Positions 34,611-41,600 of a DNA stretch of 64,000 nt are shown in pieces; position 1 is the first letter of the stretch, and the number at the start of each line of letters is the position of its first letter. Under the pieces are notes generated by a model, which saw only the letters and a program-made list of their open reading frames with translations, had not been told where the DNA came from and searched no databases. Position numbers and translations under genes: made by a program. The DNA is from Streptomyces sp. CC208A (GTDB lineage: Bacteria; Actinomycetota; Actinomycetes; Streptomycetales; Streptomycetaceae), in contig NZ_JASCXN010000025.1 in the NCBI RefSeq assembly GCF_030010625.1, positions 1 to 64,000 on the forward strand, read 5' to 3'.

Positions 34611-34696
34611 GGCCCCAGGGTGCGCCGCGACCCACCCCGAGGACCACTCCTTATTGCCGTCGGCGCCCCTGAACTCACCGCGCCGCACCCGCCTGG

Positions 34697-34906
34697 TCAA
34701 CCCAGCCGGCTGTCCTTCAAGGCCCGGACGAACGACGTCCAGGCATGCGCCTCGAAGGCCAGTCGAGGCCCTGCGGCCACCTTGCTGTCACGTACCGGCA
34801 CAGCGCCCGGAAGGCCGTCCCCGACCTCGACACACTGGCCGTTCCCGCTGCTGTGGCTGCTGCTGCGCCACACAAGCTCGGCAGGATCGTGCTGCACTCC
34901 ACCCAC
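34697..34906 (-). CDS. DUF397 small regulatory partner protein
   Basis: This 69-aa protein has the DUF397 pattern: LVWRSSSHSSGNGQCVEVGD, then VPVRDSK, and AWTSFVRALKDSRL at the end. It lies 12 bp after the XRE/DUF5753 gene on the same strand. In Streptomyces such pairs form WhiJ-type modules that influence development and antibiotic production; the DUF397 partner modulates the DNA-binding protein. The start among nearby GTGs is uncertain. Confidence 0.82.
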   Translation of the reverse strand: MGGVQHDPAELVWRSSSHSSGNGQCVEVGDGLPGAVPVRDSKVAAGPRLAFEAHAWTSFVRALKDSRLG

Positions 34907-34918
34907 TTCCTCTCCCCC

Positions 34919-35782
34919 TCACCTTCTCGATTCCGCAACCTTAGCCAGCAGGTCAGCACTGTCGTTCGGTCCCAGAGCCACTGCCTGCAGATGTTCGAAC
35001 ATCAACTTGTAGCGCCGGAGCTCCGGCTCCGACTCCAGGAACAGGTCACCGGCGGGCGTGTCCAGATAGACGAGCTCCGGGTCGTCCGCATCCGGGAAGT
35101 CCATGTGCACGAAGCTTCCGGTCATCCCCGCGTGCGCTCCCTTGTCGAAGGGGATCACCTGGAAAATCACGTTCGGCTCCTCGGCGAGTCGGAGCAGGTG
35201 CCTCACTTGCTCCCGCATGACGCTCGGCCCTCCGACCCGACGGCTCAGGGCGGCTTCGTCCACGATGGCCCACAGCTGGAGTGGACGCTCCTTGGTGAGG
35301 ACGGCCTGCCTCTCCATACGCGCTTGGACCCGCTGCGTGATCTCCTTCTGGCTAGCCGTCGGCAACACGCCCTTGATGACCTCGCGGGCGTAGGACTCCG
35401 TCTGGGCGAGGCCGGGGATGAACAGCGACTCGTAGTTCCGGACCGTCCGCGCTTCGGCCTCGAAACCGATGTACGCGGTGTACTCCTCGGGCAGCTCCGA
35501 GTGGTACGGCCGCAGCCACCCCTGGTCGTTCGAACCGCTCTGGAGTGCCAACAGGTCGGCCCGTCGCCGATCGTCGGCCTGGTACAGATCCAACAGGCCG
35601 ATGAGAGTGCGCTTCTGAGGTCGCGTACGGGACCGCTCGATGCGGTAGAGCGTCACCTCGTTGATCCCGGTCCGTTCAGCCACGTCCTCTCGCGTGAGCC
35701 CCGCCGACGCACGGAGCTTCCTCAACTCAGCTGCAAGGCGGCGGAGTCTGACGGTCGGTGGGCGCGGTCGCTTCTCCGGCAT
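34919..35782 (-). CDS. XRE-family regulator with DUF5753 (WhiJ-like)
   Basis: This 287-aa regulator has an N-terminal helix-turn-helix (about 12-65; ELRKLRASAGLTREDVAERT and INEVTLYRIERSRTRPQKRT) and a DUF5753 C-terminal domain (about 95-270; YIGFEAEARTVRNYESLFIP, GLAQTESYAREVI, LHAD-like ending). It is followed by DUF397 and divergent from a small membrane protein coupled to an HATPase, the same gene set as the WhiJ/AbaA-type loci of Streptomyces. Confidence 0.88.
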   Translation of the reverse strand: MPEKRPRPPTVRLRRLAAELRKLRASAGLTREDVAERTGINEVTLYRIERSRTRPQKRTLIGLLDLYQADDRRRADLLALQSGSNDQGWLRPYHSELPEEYTAYIGFEAEARTVRNYESLFIPGLAQTESYAREVIKGVLPTASQKEITQRVQARMERQAVLTKERPLQLWAIVDEAALSRRVGGPSVMREQVRHLLRLAEEPNVIFQVIPFDKGAHAGMTGSFVHMDFPDADDPELVYLDTPAGDLFLESEPELRRYKLMFEHLQAVALGPNDSADLLAKVAESRR

Positions 35783-35871
35783 GCTGCGGTCCCTTCTCTG
35801 CCGGGTGGTACCCGCGAGTGTGCGTGGTCAACTCGCCGGCGCTCAACCTGACTCGAACACGACGAGGAATT

Positions 35872-35902
35872 TTGCAACCCTTGCATTCTCTATGGCTGCA
35901 AG
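35872..35902. promoter_or_regulatory. Repeated TTGCA/TGCAA motifs between divergent module genes
   Basis: The 269-bp divergent region contains TTTGCAACCCTTGCA and then CTTGCA-N11-TGCAAG (35880-35902). It is one of the least GC-rich stretches nearby. It is a plausible operator for the XRE regulator at 35782. Confidence 0.4.
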
Positions 35903-36051
35903 AGCATGCTGTGCACACAGTCACACGCCAATCGCACAGCGCGACGGCGTGCTGATCGCACCGCCCTGCGTGCGAAACAACGAAACAGGTAAACCCCCGC
36001 GACCGCGCGACCGGTCCGGGGGCATGGCCAACGCTTCAGAGGAGCGTCAAC

Positions 36052-36342
36052 ATGAACAACCCTATCGTCCGCCTCATCGCCTGGTTCTTACTGCTGCTCC
36101 TGCCCCCGACGGGGCGCCACAGGCGGTATGTCACCCCGCCGCAGCCGATCATCGCCACTCTCCCGACCACGCCACCCGCGCTGCGGGGCGAGGAGAGCCG
36201 TCTCGTACGCCCCTACCTGGTCGCTCACGAGAAACGCGATTCGGATCGACTGCAGCGGCAACGGCGACGGGCCCTGTGGCTGGCCGTCCACGGCATCGAC
36301 GTGGGCCCGCGTCTGATCCACGGCGTGGAGGTGGCCCGATGA
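36052..36342 (+). CDS. Small membrane-anchored peptide with a TTA codon
   Basis: This 96-aa protein has one N-terminal hydrophobic segment (VRLIAWFLLLLLPP) and then a basic, proline-containing cytoplasmic-type tail. GAGGAG precedes the ATG. The leucine codon at 36088-36090 is TTA, so translation should depend on the bldA tRNA. The stop overlaps the start of the HATPase gene by ATGA, which would extend bldA dependence to that gene by coupling. I do not recognise a family. Confidence 0.7.
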   Translation: MNNPIVRLIAWFLLLLLPPTGRHRRYVTPPQPIIATLPTTPPALRGEESRLVRPYLVAHEKRDSDRLQRQRRRALWLAVHGIDVGPRLIHGVEVAR

Positions 36343-36770
36343 GGCAGACACCTACTGCTCGGTCTGACGACGGCCTGATCGTACTGAGGTGGAACCAGGG
36401 TCCGAAGAGCGTCCCGCTGGCCCGGCGCGCGCTGCGCAGGGCGCTGGACGCCTGGGGGCTGGGCATCATCGAGGACGCGGCTTCCCTGGTGCTCTCCGAG
36501 TTGCTGACCAACGCGGTCCGGCACGGGCTCGTACCGGGGCGGGAGATCGAGACGCGGTTCGTCGCGACGGCGGGCGGGCTCCGCGTCGAGGTCCACGACG
36601 CCTCGGAGGAACGGCCGTTGATGTCCCTGCCGGAGGATGACGCCGGGGGCGGCTGGGGACTTCCCCTCGTGGACATGCTCTCGGAGAAGTGGGGCGTGTC
36701 CGACCGGCACGGCCCCGGCAAGCTCGTCTGGGCCGAGCTGACATCCGACCCACCGCCCGACTGCTCCTGA
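36339..36770 (+). CDS. HATPase-type ATP-binding protein (anti-sigma-factor/AbaA-like)
   Basis: This 143-aa protein is a compact GHKL/HATPase_c domain: the N box contains LVLSELLTNAVRHG and the G boxes read VEVHDASEE, DDAGGGWGLPLVD and PGKLVWAEL. Streptomyces genomes hold dozens of these RsbW-like proteins; they act as anti-sigma factors or modulators, and those beside WhiJ/DUF397 genes recall the abaA locus. Start coupling to the TTA-containing gene is direct (ATGA). Confidence 0.85.
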   Translation: MRQTPTARSDDGLIVLRWNQGPKSVPLARRALRRALDAWGLGIIEDAASLVLSELLTNAVRHGLVPGREIETRFVATAGGLRVEVHDASEERPLMSLPEDDAGGGWGLPLVDMLSEKWGVSDRHGPGKLVWAELTSDPPPDCS

Positions 36771-36976
36771 CCCGACCCTGGAGGGCGGGGTGGCGGCTGG
36801 GATCGCCACCGCCGGGGGCAGGGGGCCGCCCTGGCCGGAACCGGCCCAGGGTCTGGGGCGGGGTGGGCGTGCCGGGGCGTCCTGCGGGGCCCGCCACCCG
36901 ATCGCGCTTCTCGGCGTGCGGCGGGGTGGGGGGTGTTGAAGAGTCATGGCGAGTGCCCCAACTCGAAGGAGAGAAC

Positions 36977-37153
36977 ATGCTTCGGCGCATCTCGATCGCT
37001 CTGGCCGGTCTGCTCGCTGTCGGCTTCATCGCCGCCTTCCCCGCCGCCGCGCACGCCGGTGACGTGGACGGCTGCTGGTTCAGCGAGCTCCACGCCTCGG
37101 CGGGCAGTGTCCACGTGGCGGACTTCGACGCCACCTGCTGGCACGTGGGCTGA
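36977..37153 (+). CDS. Small secreted peptide (58-aa precursor)
   Basis: GGAGAG stands just before the ATG. The 58-aa product has a classical signal peptide (MLRRISIALAGLLAVG onward) with a likely cleavage at AHA|GDVDG, leaving a peptide of about 31 residues with two cysteines (GCWFSE and DATCWHV) that could form one disulphide. A 15-bp hairpin terminator follows the stop by about 30 bp. The sequence is unfamiliar. It could be a secreted signal, a toxin-like peptide or a surface peptide. Confidence 0.68.
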   Translation: MLRRISIALAGLLAVGFIAAFPAAAHAGDVDGCWFSELHASAGSVHVADFDATCWHVG

Positions 37154-37182
37154 CGCGCGGTACGGCCGGCCGATCTGCCGTT

Positions 37183-37217
37183 CCGGGCGGGCACCCCTTC
37201 TGGGGGTGCCCGCCCGG
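37183..37217 (+). terminator. Terminator of the secreted-peptide gene
   Basis: CCGGGCGGGCACCCC (37183-37197) pairs perfectly with 37203-37217, leaving a 5-nt loop. It begins 30 bp after the stop at 37153. Confidence 0.85.
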
Positions 37218-37238
37218 TGGTGCACCGGCCTCTCCTGG

Positions 37239-37255
37239 TTCGTGCGGTCAGTGGT
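37239..37255. repeat. Left copy of a 17-bp repeat matching the mmsA 3' end (att-like)
   Basis: TTCGTGCGGTCAGTGGT occurs here and at 41584-41600. After one inserted base, seven more bases (GCGCGGG) also match. The right copy spans the mmsA stop codon. The two copies bracket the accessory block. Confidence 0.4.
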
Positions 37256-37331
37256 GCGCGGGGGCCGGAGGTCACCGGAACACCGCACACCGGATGCGGA
37301 GCCTGCCGACCCGGGGGGGGGAGTGCTGAAC

Positions 37332-37544
37332 ATGGCGCGCGTACTCCTCACCGCCTGTTTCTCAGACGACAAGGACTACTCCCACAGCGTCCAAGCGCGG
37401 CCGGCGCTACAGGGCTACTTCGACTTGTCGCCGGTCACCAGGAGCGTGCCCGCCCGGCGCCCCGGCGGCGGCGCGATGATCCGGGCCTGTACGTCCACGA
37501 ACCCGGCCTCCTTCATCCGCTTCTCCCAGTCGTCCGGCTCGTAG
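37332..37544 (+). CDS. Doubtful 70-codon ORF or gene remnant
   Basis: A 70-codon ORF starts after a nine-G run and GGGAG. Its first 20 residues (MARVLLTACFSDDKDYSHSV) have normal-looking composition, but the rest runs antisense into the end of the methyltransferase gene and looks like chance coding. It may be the stump of a gene whose 3' part was replaced during rearrangement. No family is recognised. Confidence 0.25.
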   Translation: MARVLLTACFSDDKDYSHSVQARPALQGYFDLSPVTRSVPARRPGGGAMIRACTSTNPASFIRFSQSSGS

Positions 37545-38080
37545 TCCCAGCGCTTGACGTACAGCGGTTCACCGGGCGTAGGCGACTTCATCTGCGTGGC
37601 CTGCGGACCGACGCAGCCAGGGAGCGCGGGAGGGTTCTGGGAGAACGCGTACCGGCCGCCGGGGGCGAGCGTGGAGAGCACCAGGGGAAGAAGTTCGTCG
37701 GGGTCGGTGAACCAGGATGCGCCATAGACGCTGTAGACGACGTGGTACAGGGCTGGGGACGCGGCGAGGAACCGGCGCGCGTCAGCCACGTGCACCGTGA
37801 GATGCGGGTACCTGCCTCCGGCTGCCCGTGCCTGCACAGGGGACAGGTCGATACCGGCCGCGTCGGCTCCGAGGGTGGCGACGTGAGCAAGGTTGCCGCC
37901 GGATCCGCAGCCGAGCTCAAGCACGTGGGTACCGGGACCGATGTCCCCGAGGACTTCGACACCGGGGCCGTGGTCGGGGTGGATCGTCCAGTTGAACCAC
38001 GTGGTCTCACCGGCCGCGTTGGTTCCCTGTCGGCCTGGCCTGTCCTTGGCCCACTGGTCCCATGCCTCTACGTCGTACAC
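37415..38080 (-). CDS. Class I SAM-dependent methyltransferase
   Basis: This 221-aa protein has a Rossmann methyltransferase core: motif I GTHVLELGCGSGGNLAHVA, then DAAGIDLSPVQ and a post-motif region YHVVYSVYGASWFTDPDELL. The family resembles small-molecule or UbiE/MenG-like methyltransferases. AAGGAG precedes the GTG at 38080. It is the last gene of a long minus-strand run of small accessory genes; the substrate is unknown. Confidence 0.82.
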   Translation of the reverse strand: MYDVEAWDQWAKDRPGRQGTNAAGETTWFNWTIHPDHGPGVEVLGDIGPGTHVLELGCGSGGNLAHVATLGADAAGIDLSPVQARAAGGRYPHLTVHVADARRFLAASPALYHVVYSVYGASWFTDPDELLPLVLSTLAPGGRYAFSQNPPALPGCVGPQATQMKSPTPGEPLYVKRWDYEPDDWEKRMKEAGFVDVQARIIAPPPGRRAGTLLVTGDKSK

Positions 38081-38170
38081 GTGTCTCCTTGCGATGCAGC
38101 GGTGCCCCCAGGGCCGAGCGGGCCCTGGGGGCGGTGCCATGCCCGGGCGGTCATTGTCCGCCCGACCGGG

Positions 38171-38626
38171 CTACTTCTTGGGGCTGTTGTGGCAGCCGGC
38201 GTGGCACTGGGTACAGTCGGCGACGCCCTCGCCCGGCCAGAACTCCGGGTCGATCCCGTACCCGGCCGCGATGATGGCGTCCTTCGTCGCCGCCAAGGCC
38301 GTACGCCCCGCCTCCGGGTCGGTGCCGGTCTCGTCGTCCTCGGGGACGTGGTGGATGTACTCCAGGCCGAGGGCCTTGCAGAAGGCGATGTAGGGCACGG
38401 TCCGTGTGATGAACGCGTGCCAGAACAGATCGACGCGGAGCGACGGGGACAGTGGCTCGGTGCTGTGGGCGGCGGTGACGAGGAAGGAGACCATCTGGTC
38501 CACGCCACGTCGGCCCATGTCGTCGGTGAGCTCGGGCCAGATCTTGCGCACGTCCGCGACGAGGCGGGCGCACAGCTCCGGGGTGATCAGGTCGGCCGTG
38601 GTCGGCCGGGTGGTGGTGTTGCTCAC
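38171..38626 (-). CDS. GRDP-like (DUF1399-like) helical protein with C-terminal cysteines
   Basis: This 151-aa protein carries a segment similar to the glycine-rich-domain-protein-like family (LFWHAFITRTVPYIAFCKAL, ending IHHVPED, i.e. a W-H...T...Y...HH pattern). It ends with a Cys/His cluster (CTQCHAGCHNSPKK) that may bind zinc. GGAGG precedes the GTG at 38626. The family role is unknown. A short hairpin lies just upstream. Confidence 0.6.
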   Translation of the reverse strand: MSNTTTRPTTADLITPELCARLVADVRKIWPELTDDMGRRGVDQMVSFLVTAAHSTEPLSPSLRVDLFWHAFITRTVPYIAFCKALGLEYIHHVPEDDETGTDPEAGRTALAATKDAIIAAGYGIDPEFWPGEGVADCTQCHAGCHNSPKK

Positions 38627-38721
38627 GGTGGGGCCTCCGTTCGGGCAGCGCGCACGCTGCCGGTAGGGGACTGTGTGAGTGGACTTGCAGAGATCCGCCC
38701 CGCCGTGCCGGTCGGCGTCGG

Positions 38722-38862
38722 TCACGGCAGGGGCGGGGCTTGGGGGAGCGGGGCCGTGCCCTCGCTCGACGGGTTGGCGTACTCGCACCTGGTGCAGAAG
38801 TACCGGCCGTTCACGCCGAGGACCCGGCAGCCGCACCGGTGGCAGTGGTGCGTGGTGATCAC
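38722..38862 (-). CDS. 46-aa zinc-ribbon mini-protein
   Basis: This 46-aa protein begins MITTHHCHRCGCRVLGV and contains a second knuckle YFCTRCEY, so a CxxC...CxxC zinc ribbon is complete; the tail is proline-rich. Its GTG overlaps the stop of the gene before it by GTGA, so it is translationally coupled. It is easily overlooked because of its size. Confidence 0.65.
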   Translation of the reverse strand: MITTHHCHRCGCRVLGVNGRYFCTRCEYANPSSEGTAPLPQAPPLP

Positions 38863-39062
38863 GCTTCCAGGCGGCTGACCATGCTCGGGGACACCAACCA
38901 CTCCCTACCGCCGTTCTCGGGCCGCAGGAACGCCATGCGCCGGGGGCGGCGCTCGCTGGGCATGACGGCCGGGTCCTCGTAGTCGCTGATCACGTCCCGC
39001 AGGATGCCGACGCGTCCATGGGCGTCCTGGACGAGCTTCCCGACATCCCTCTTGGTGATCAC
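38859..39062 (-). CDS. Small hypothetical protein (67 aa) in a coupled mini-gene chain
   Basis: This 67-aa protein (starting VITKRDVGKLVQDAHG) looks like a beta-barrel-type fold: GRVGILRDVISDYEDP and then MAFLRPENGGREWLVSP. The GTG overlaps the upstream stop by GTGA, and its own stop overlaps the start of the 46-aa zinc-ribbon gene by GTGA. Similar small proteins accompany DUF6879/XRE modules in Streptomyces. Confidence 0.65.
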   Translation of the reverse strand: MITKRDVGKLVQDAHGRVGILRDVISDYEDPAVMPSERRPRRMAFLRPENGGREWLVSPSMVSRLEA

Positions 39063-39247
39063 GACGGCTGCGGGCACTGGATGCCCGAGTGCCGATAGAC
39101 GACGTTGGCCGGGGCCCCGGAGTCGGTACCGGTCACGAATCCGCGCCGTACCCGCTCGTCCCGCCGAATGGGCTGCTTGCACCTGTGGCACGCCTGCCCG
39201 GCCGGGGCGTGCGTGCCGTACTCGTCCGTGATGTCGGTGGTCGCCAT
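39059..39247 (-). CDS. Small zinc-ribbon-like protein (62 aa)
   Basis: This 62-aa protein has one strong CxxC knuckle (CHRCKQPIRRDERVRRGFV) and a C-terminal H-x-x-x-x-C (HSGIQC) that could complete a zinc site. It begins 48 bp after the XRE/DUF5753 gene and is the first of three mini-genes joined by four-base overlaps. Confidence 0.65.
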   Translation of the reverse strand: MATTDITDEYGTHAPAGQACHRCKQPIRRDERVRRGFVTGTDSGAPANVVYRHSGIQCPQPS

Positions 39248-39295
39248 GCCGTCCAGAGTCGTCCCGAAGACGACGGTGCTCCAGAGGCTTTCCCG

Positions 39296-40114
39296 TTACC
39301 TCAAAAGCTCGTCCCGGATGGCTTCGAGCAGCGCCACCAACTCTGTTCCGGTAACGGCCTCCTGGGCGAAGCCGTCGAACTTCGCGACGTACAGGGCTAC
39401 GTCCCGGGGGTCGGTCACCACTACTTCCGCGTGCACGGTTTCGACGGTCACAGCCCGGTCGTCTCTGATGACGAACGCGTGGTTCGGGATGTCGTGCTTG
39501 GGTCCCGCGAGGGGGACGACGCGGAGGTCTACGTGAGGGAGCCGAGTGACGGAGATCAGCTTGTCGAGCTGCCCGACCATGACCATGGGCGGGACGATGA
39601 GCCATCGCAGCACCGGTTCCGTGATGACGAACCGGAACGTCTTGGCAGTGTCGTAGAGGGTGGCCTGCCGTTCGAGTCGTGCCGCCACCGTGCGCCGGAC
39701 AGTCTCTTCGGTCAGGTCGTCATGCCGGGACAGGATCGCGCGGGCGTACTCGGGGGTCTGGAGAAGGCCCGGCACGAGTGCCGGCTGGAAGACCTGAAGG
39801 AGTCTCATGTTGGCCTCAATGACCCTCAGACGCTCCTGTGCCTTGTGGAGTCCCGCCCGCTGGATCAAACGCCATGCTGTGGCCTCTGTGGCCACCGCGC
39901 GGGCGGCCTCCAAGAACTCTTCCTTGGCGGCCTCGGAGACGCCGATCGCGGTCAGGACGCGGTCCACGTCATCCGCGCTCGGGGCCAGCTTCCCCGTCTC
40001 GATCTTGCTCAACTTGCTTGCCGACATGACGGCGCTGCGGGCAACCGCTTTGGCTTCCTTCCCGGAACCCATCCGCAGCGCCCGCAGCGCGGCCCCAAGC
40101 TCTGAACGGTTCAC
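39296..40114 (-). CDS. XRE-family regulator with DUF5753 (second module)
   Basis: This 272-aa regulator has an N-terminal HTH (LGAALRALRMGSGKEAKAVA with MSASKLSKIETGKLAPSADD) and DUF5753 in the C-terminal half (EANMRLLQVFQPALVPGLL and EYARAILSRHDDL). It is clearly related in layout to the regulator at 34919 but not close in sequence. The GTG at 40114 overlaps the DUF6879 stop by GTGA; the ORF could start at 40132. Confidence 0.86.
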   Translation of the reverse strand: MNRSELGAALRALRMGSGKEAKAVARSAVMSASKLSKIETGKLAPSADDVDRVLTAIGVSEAAKEEFLEAARAVATEATAWRLIQRAGLHKAQERLRVIEANMRLLQVFQPALVPGLLQTPEYARAILSRHDDLTEETVRRTVAARLERQATLYDTAKTFRFVITEPVLRWLIVPPMVMVGQLDKLISVTRLPHVDLRVVPLAGPKHDIPNHAFVIRDDRAVTVETVHAEVVVTDPRDVALYVAKFDGFAQEAVTGTELVALLEAIRDELLR

Positions 40115-40629
40115 TCGGCGTGCTCGGCCCACCAGTCGGCGAACGGCACGGCGTGCGCCATGGCCGTGTCCCTGTAGGCCGTGTACTCGGCTCCGTCGTC
40201 GTCTGTCAGTACGTTCGCCCCGGCGAACTCGCCGTCGTCGGTGTAGCGCATGGGCACGGGCGTGGTGGAGTCGAAGAGCCAGAAGTCCCCGACGCTCTCA
40301 AGGGGGTTGTCCTGGTCGGTCACGTCGAGGATGAAGAACTCTTCCCCGGCCGTCGCGTTCGTGACGTAGCCCCACCCCAGCTCAAAACGCAGGTACGGGG
40401 TGAGGGGGCGGCTGAGGACGTGGACGCGGTAGACCCGTCGCCCCGAGCGGGTCCATGCCCGGATGTCTTCGAGCCAGTCGACGTTGTAGTCGTCCGGCTT
40501 GGGCCGTCCGTCGAGGTACGACCGGTAGGCGTCGACGCTGCCAGAGCGGCTGTAGTCGTCCAGCGTTTCGAGCCGGAACGCTTCCCGGGTGAAGCTGTCG
40601 AACATGTCGCCCAGGGTGCGGTCAGGCAC
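40111..40629 (-). CDS. DUF6879 family protein
   Basis: This protein of about 172 aa matches the DUF6879 family found beside DUF5753 regulators: FTREAFRLETLDDYS, GRRVYRVHVLSRPLTPYLRFEL, GEEFFILDV, DFWLFDSTTPVPMRYTDDGE and the C-terminal AHAVPFADWWAEHAE. The GTG at 40629 has GGAG nine bases upstream; an ATG at 40638 is the alternative. The start overlaps the preceding small gene. Confidence 0.8.
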   Translation of the reverse strand: MPDRTLGDMFDSFTREAFRLETLDDYSRSGSVDAYRSYLDGRPKPDDYNVDWLEDIRAWTRSGRRVYRVHVLSRPLTPYLRFELGWGYVTNATAGEEFFILDVTDQDNPLESVGDFWLFDSTTPVPMRYTDDGEFAGANVLTDDDGAEYTAYRDTAMAHAVPFADWWAEHAE

Positions 40630-40804
40630 TGGTCGCATCTCCGAACGCCTGCCGGATCAGTTCCACGGGGATCTCCACGAGGGTTTCGTGATCGGGAATG
40701 TCGAGCCCGTGGTCGGTCGGGGTCTCCCCCTGCACGAGGATCGTGCCCCGGTCGGTCTTGTAGATGGTGGGACAGTCCCGCTTGTCGCAGCTCTTCGCGA
40801 GCAT
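40622..40804 (-). CDS. Small conserved actinobacterial protein (60 aa), first gene of the second module
   Basis: This 60-aa protein (MLAKSCDKRDCPTIYKTDRG, then ILVQGETPTD and VEIPVELIRQAF) belongs to a small family repeatedly seen ahead of DUF6879/XRE genes in Streptomyces. Two Cys near the start may bind metal. GAAGG precedes the ATG. The reading frame stays open upstream to about 40963, with plausible residues (PCRTCVLPGTIGDTYEKG), so a longer form cannot be excluded. Confidence 0.65.
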   Translation of the reverse strand: MLAKSCDKRDCPTIYKTDRGTILVQGETPTDHGLDIPDHETLVEIPVELIRQAFGDATSA

Positions 40805-41013
40805 GGTCACCTTCACGACGATCCCCTTCTCGTAGGTGTCTCCGATGGTTCCGGGCAGGACGCACGTGCGGCAAGGGGTTCCGGTTTCCAGGACGGGAAA
40901 CCGCGTCTCGAAGAGCGTTTCATCCTGGCACGGATGTTTGATAGCTGGCTGAATGCCGACCACTTGAGGTGGCCCGTGCCGACGAGATCCGGATCGGGCG
41001 CGTGTCTGCGGAT

Positions 41014-41433
41014 TCAGGCTGCGATGAAGGTCGGCAGCGCGTCGGTACGGCCATAGGCGAGGATGCGCGTAAGTGCTTCTCTCATTCGGGCCACGTCCTC
41101 GACCGGCGCATGCAGGACCGCCTCGACCACCGAATCGTTCAGGTACAGGTCGTCCAGGCTCGCGGGGTCGAACGTGACCCGCAGGAGGTTCCCTTCCAGC
41201 TCCACCTTGCGGACACATCCGTACGCGGTGTTCTGGTCGGGGGTGACAACGCAGTACGAATCCATGCCGAGGCGGATGTTCTGTTCGTCCGGTTCCCCGA
41301 AGCCGCCCTGGAACTCAAGCGCGAAGCTCTCCTCGTCTCCCGACTCGGCGACTCCGGCGGTCGGAACGTAGATGCCCGGCGGAAGCTTCTCGTGCCATCC
41401 GTAGGCGATGTTCGCAACAAACCTGTAGGCCAT
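41014..41433 (-). CDS. Imm10-like immunity protein
   Basis: This 139-aa protein resembles the Imm10 immunity family: FALEFQGGFGEPDEQNIRLG, MDSYCVVTPDQNTAYGCVRK and a C-terminal helix-rich segment. Imm10 proteins neutralise secreted or contact-delivered polymorphic toxins. No toxin gene is adjacent. No ribosome-binding site is visible; a TAGAAC box lies six bases before the ATG, so the mRNA may be leaderless. Confidence 0.62.
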   Translation of the reverse strand: MAYRFVANIAYGWHEKLPPGIYVPTAGVAESGDEESFALEFQGGFGEPDEQNIRLGMDSYCVVTPDQNTAYGCVRKVELEGNLLRVTFDPASLDDLYLNDSVVEAVLHAPVEDVARMREALTRILAYGRTDALPTFIAA

Positions 41434-41544
41434 ACGCGTGTTCTAGCAGATCTGTCACAGCCGACGGCGTGGGGTCGGCGCGGTGGTGCCTTACCCAGCA
41501 CTTCCCCTGGAGCGAAACGCCCTTCCAGGAGGCCGGAGCAAGCC

Positions 41545-41580
41545 GAAACCCCCGGCCGGTGACGGTCGGCCGAGGGTTTC
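41545..41580 (-). terminator. Terminator after mmsA
   Basis: GAAACCCCCGGCCG (41545-41558) pairs with 41567-41580 over 14 bp with one mismatch, leaving an 8-nt loop. It begins 13 bp beyond the mmsA stop. Confidence 0.75.
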
Positions 41581-41583
41581 TGC

Positions 41584-41600
41584 TTCGTGCGGTCAGTGGT
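41584..41600. repeat. Right copy of the 17-bp repeat, overlapping the mmsA stop codon
   Basis: TTCGTGCGGTCAGTGGT here includes the mmsA stop (41593-41595). Together with 37239-37255 it would form the two ends of a 4.3-kb element inserted at the mmsA 3' end. No integrase is present to support recent movement. Confidence 0.4.
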
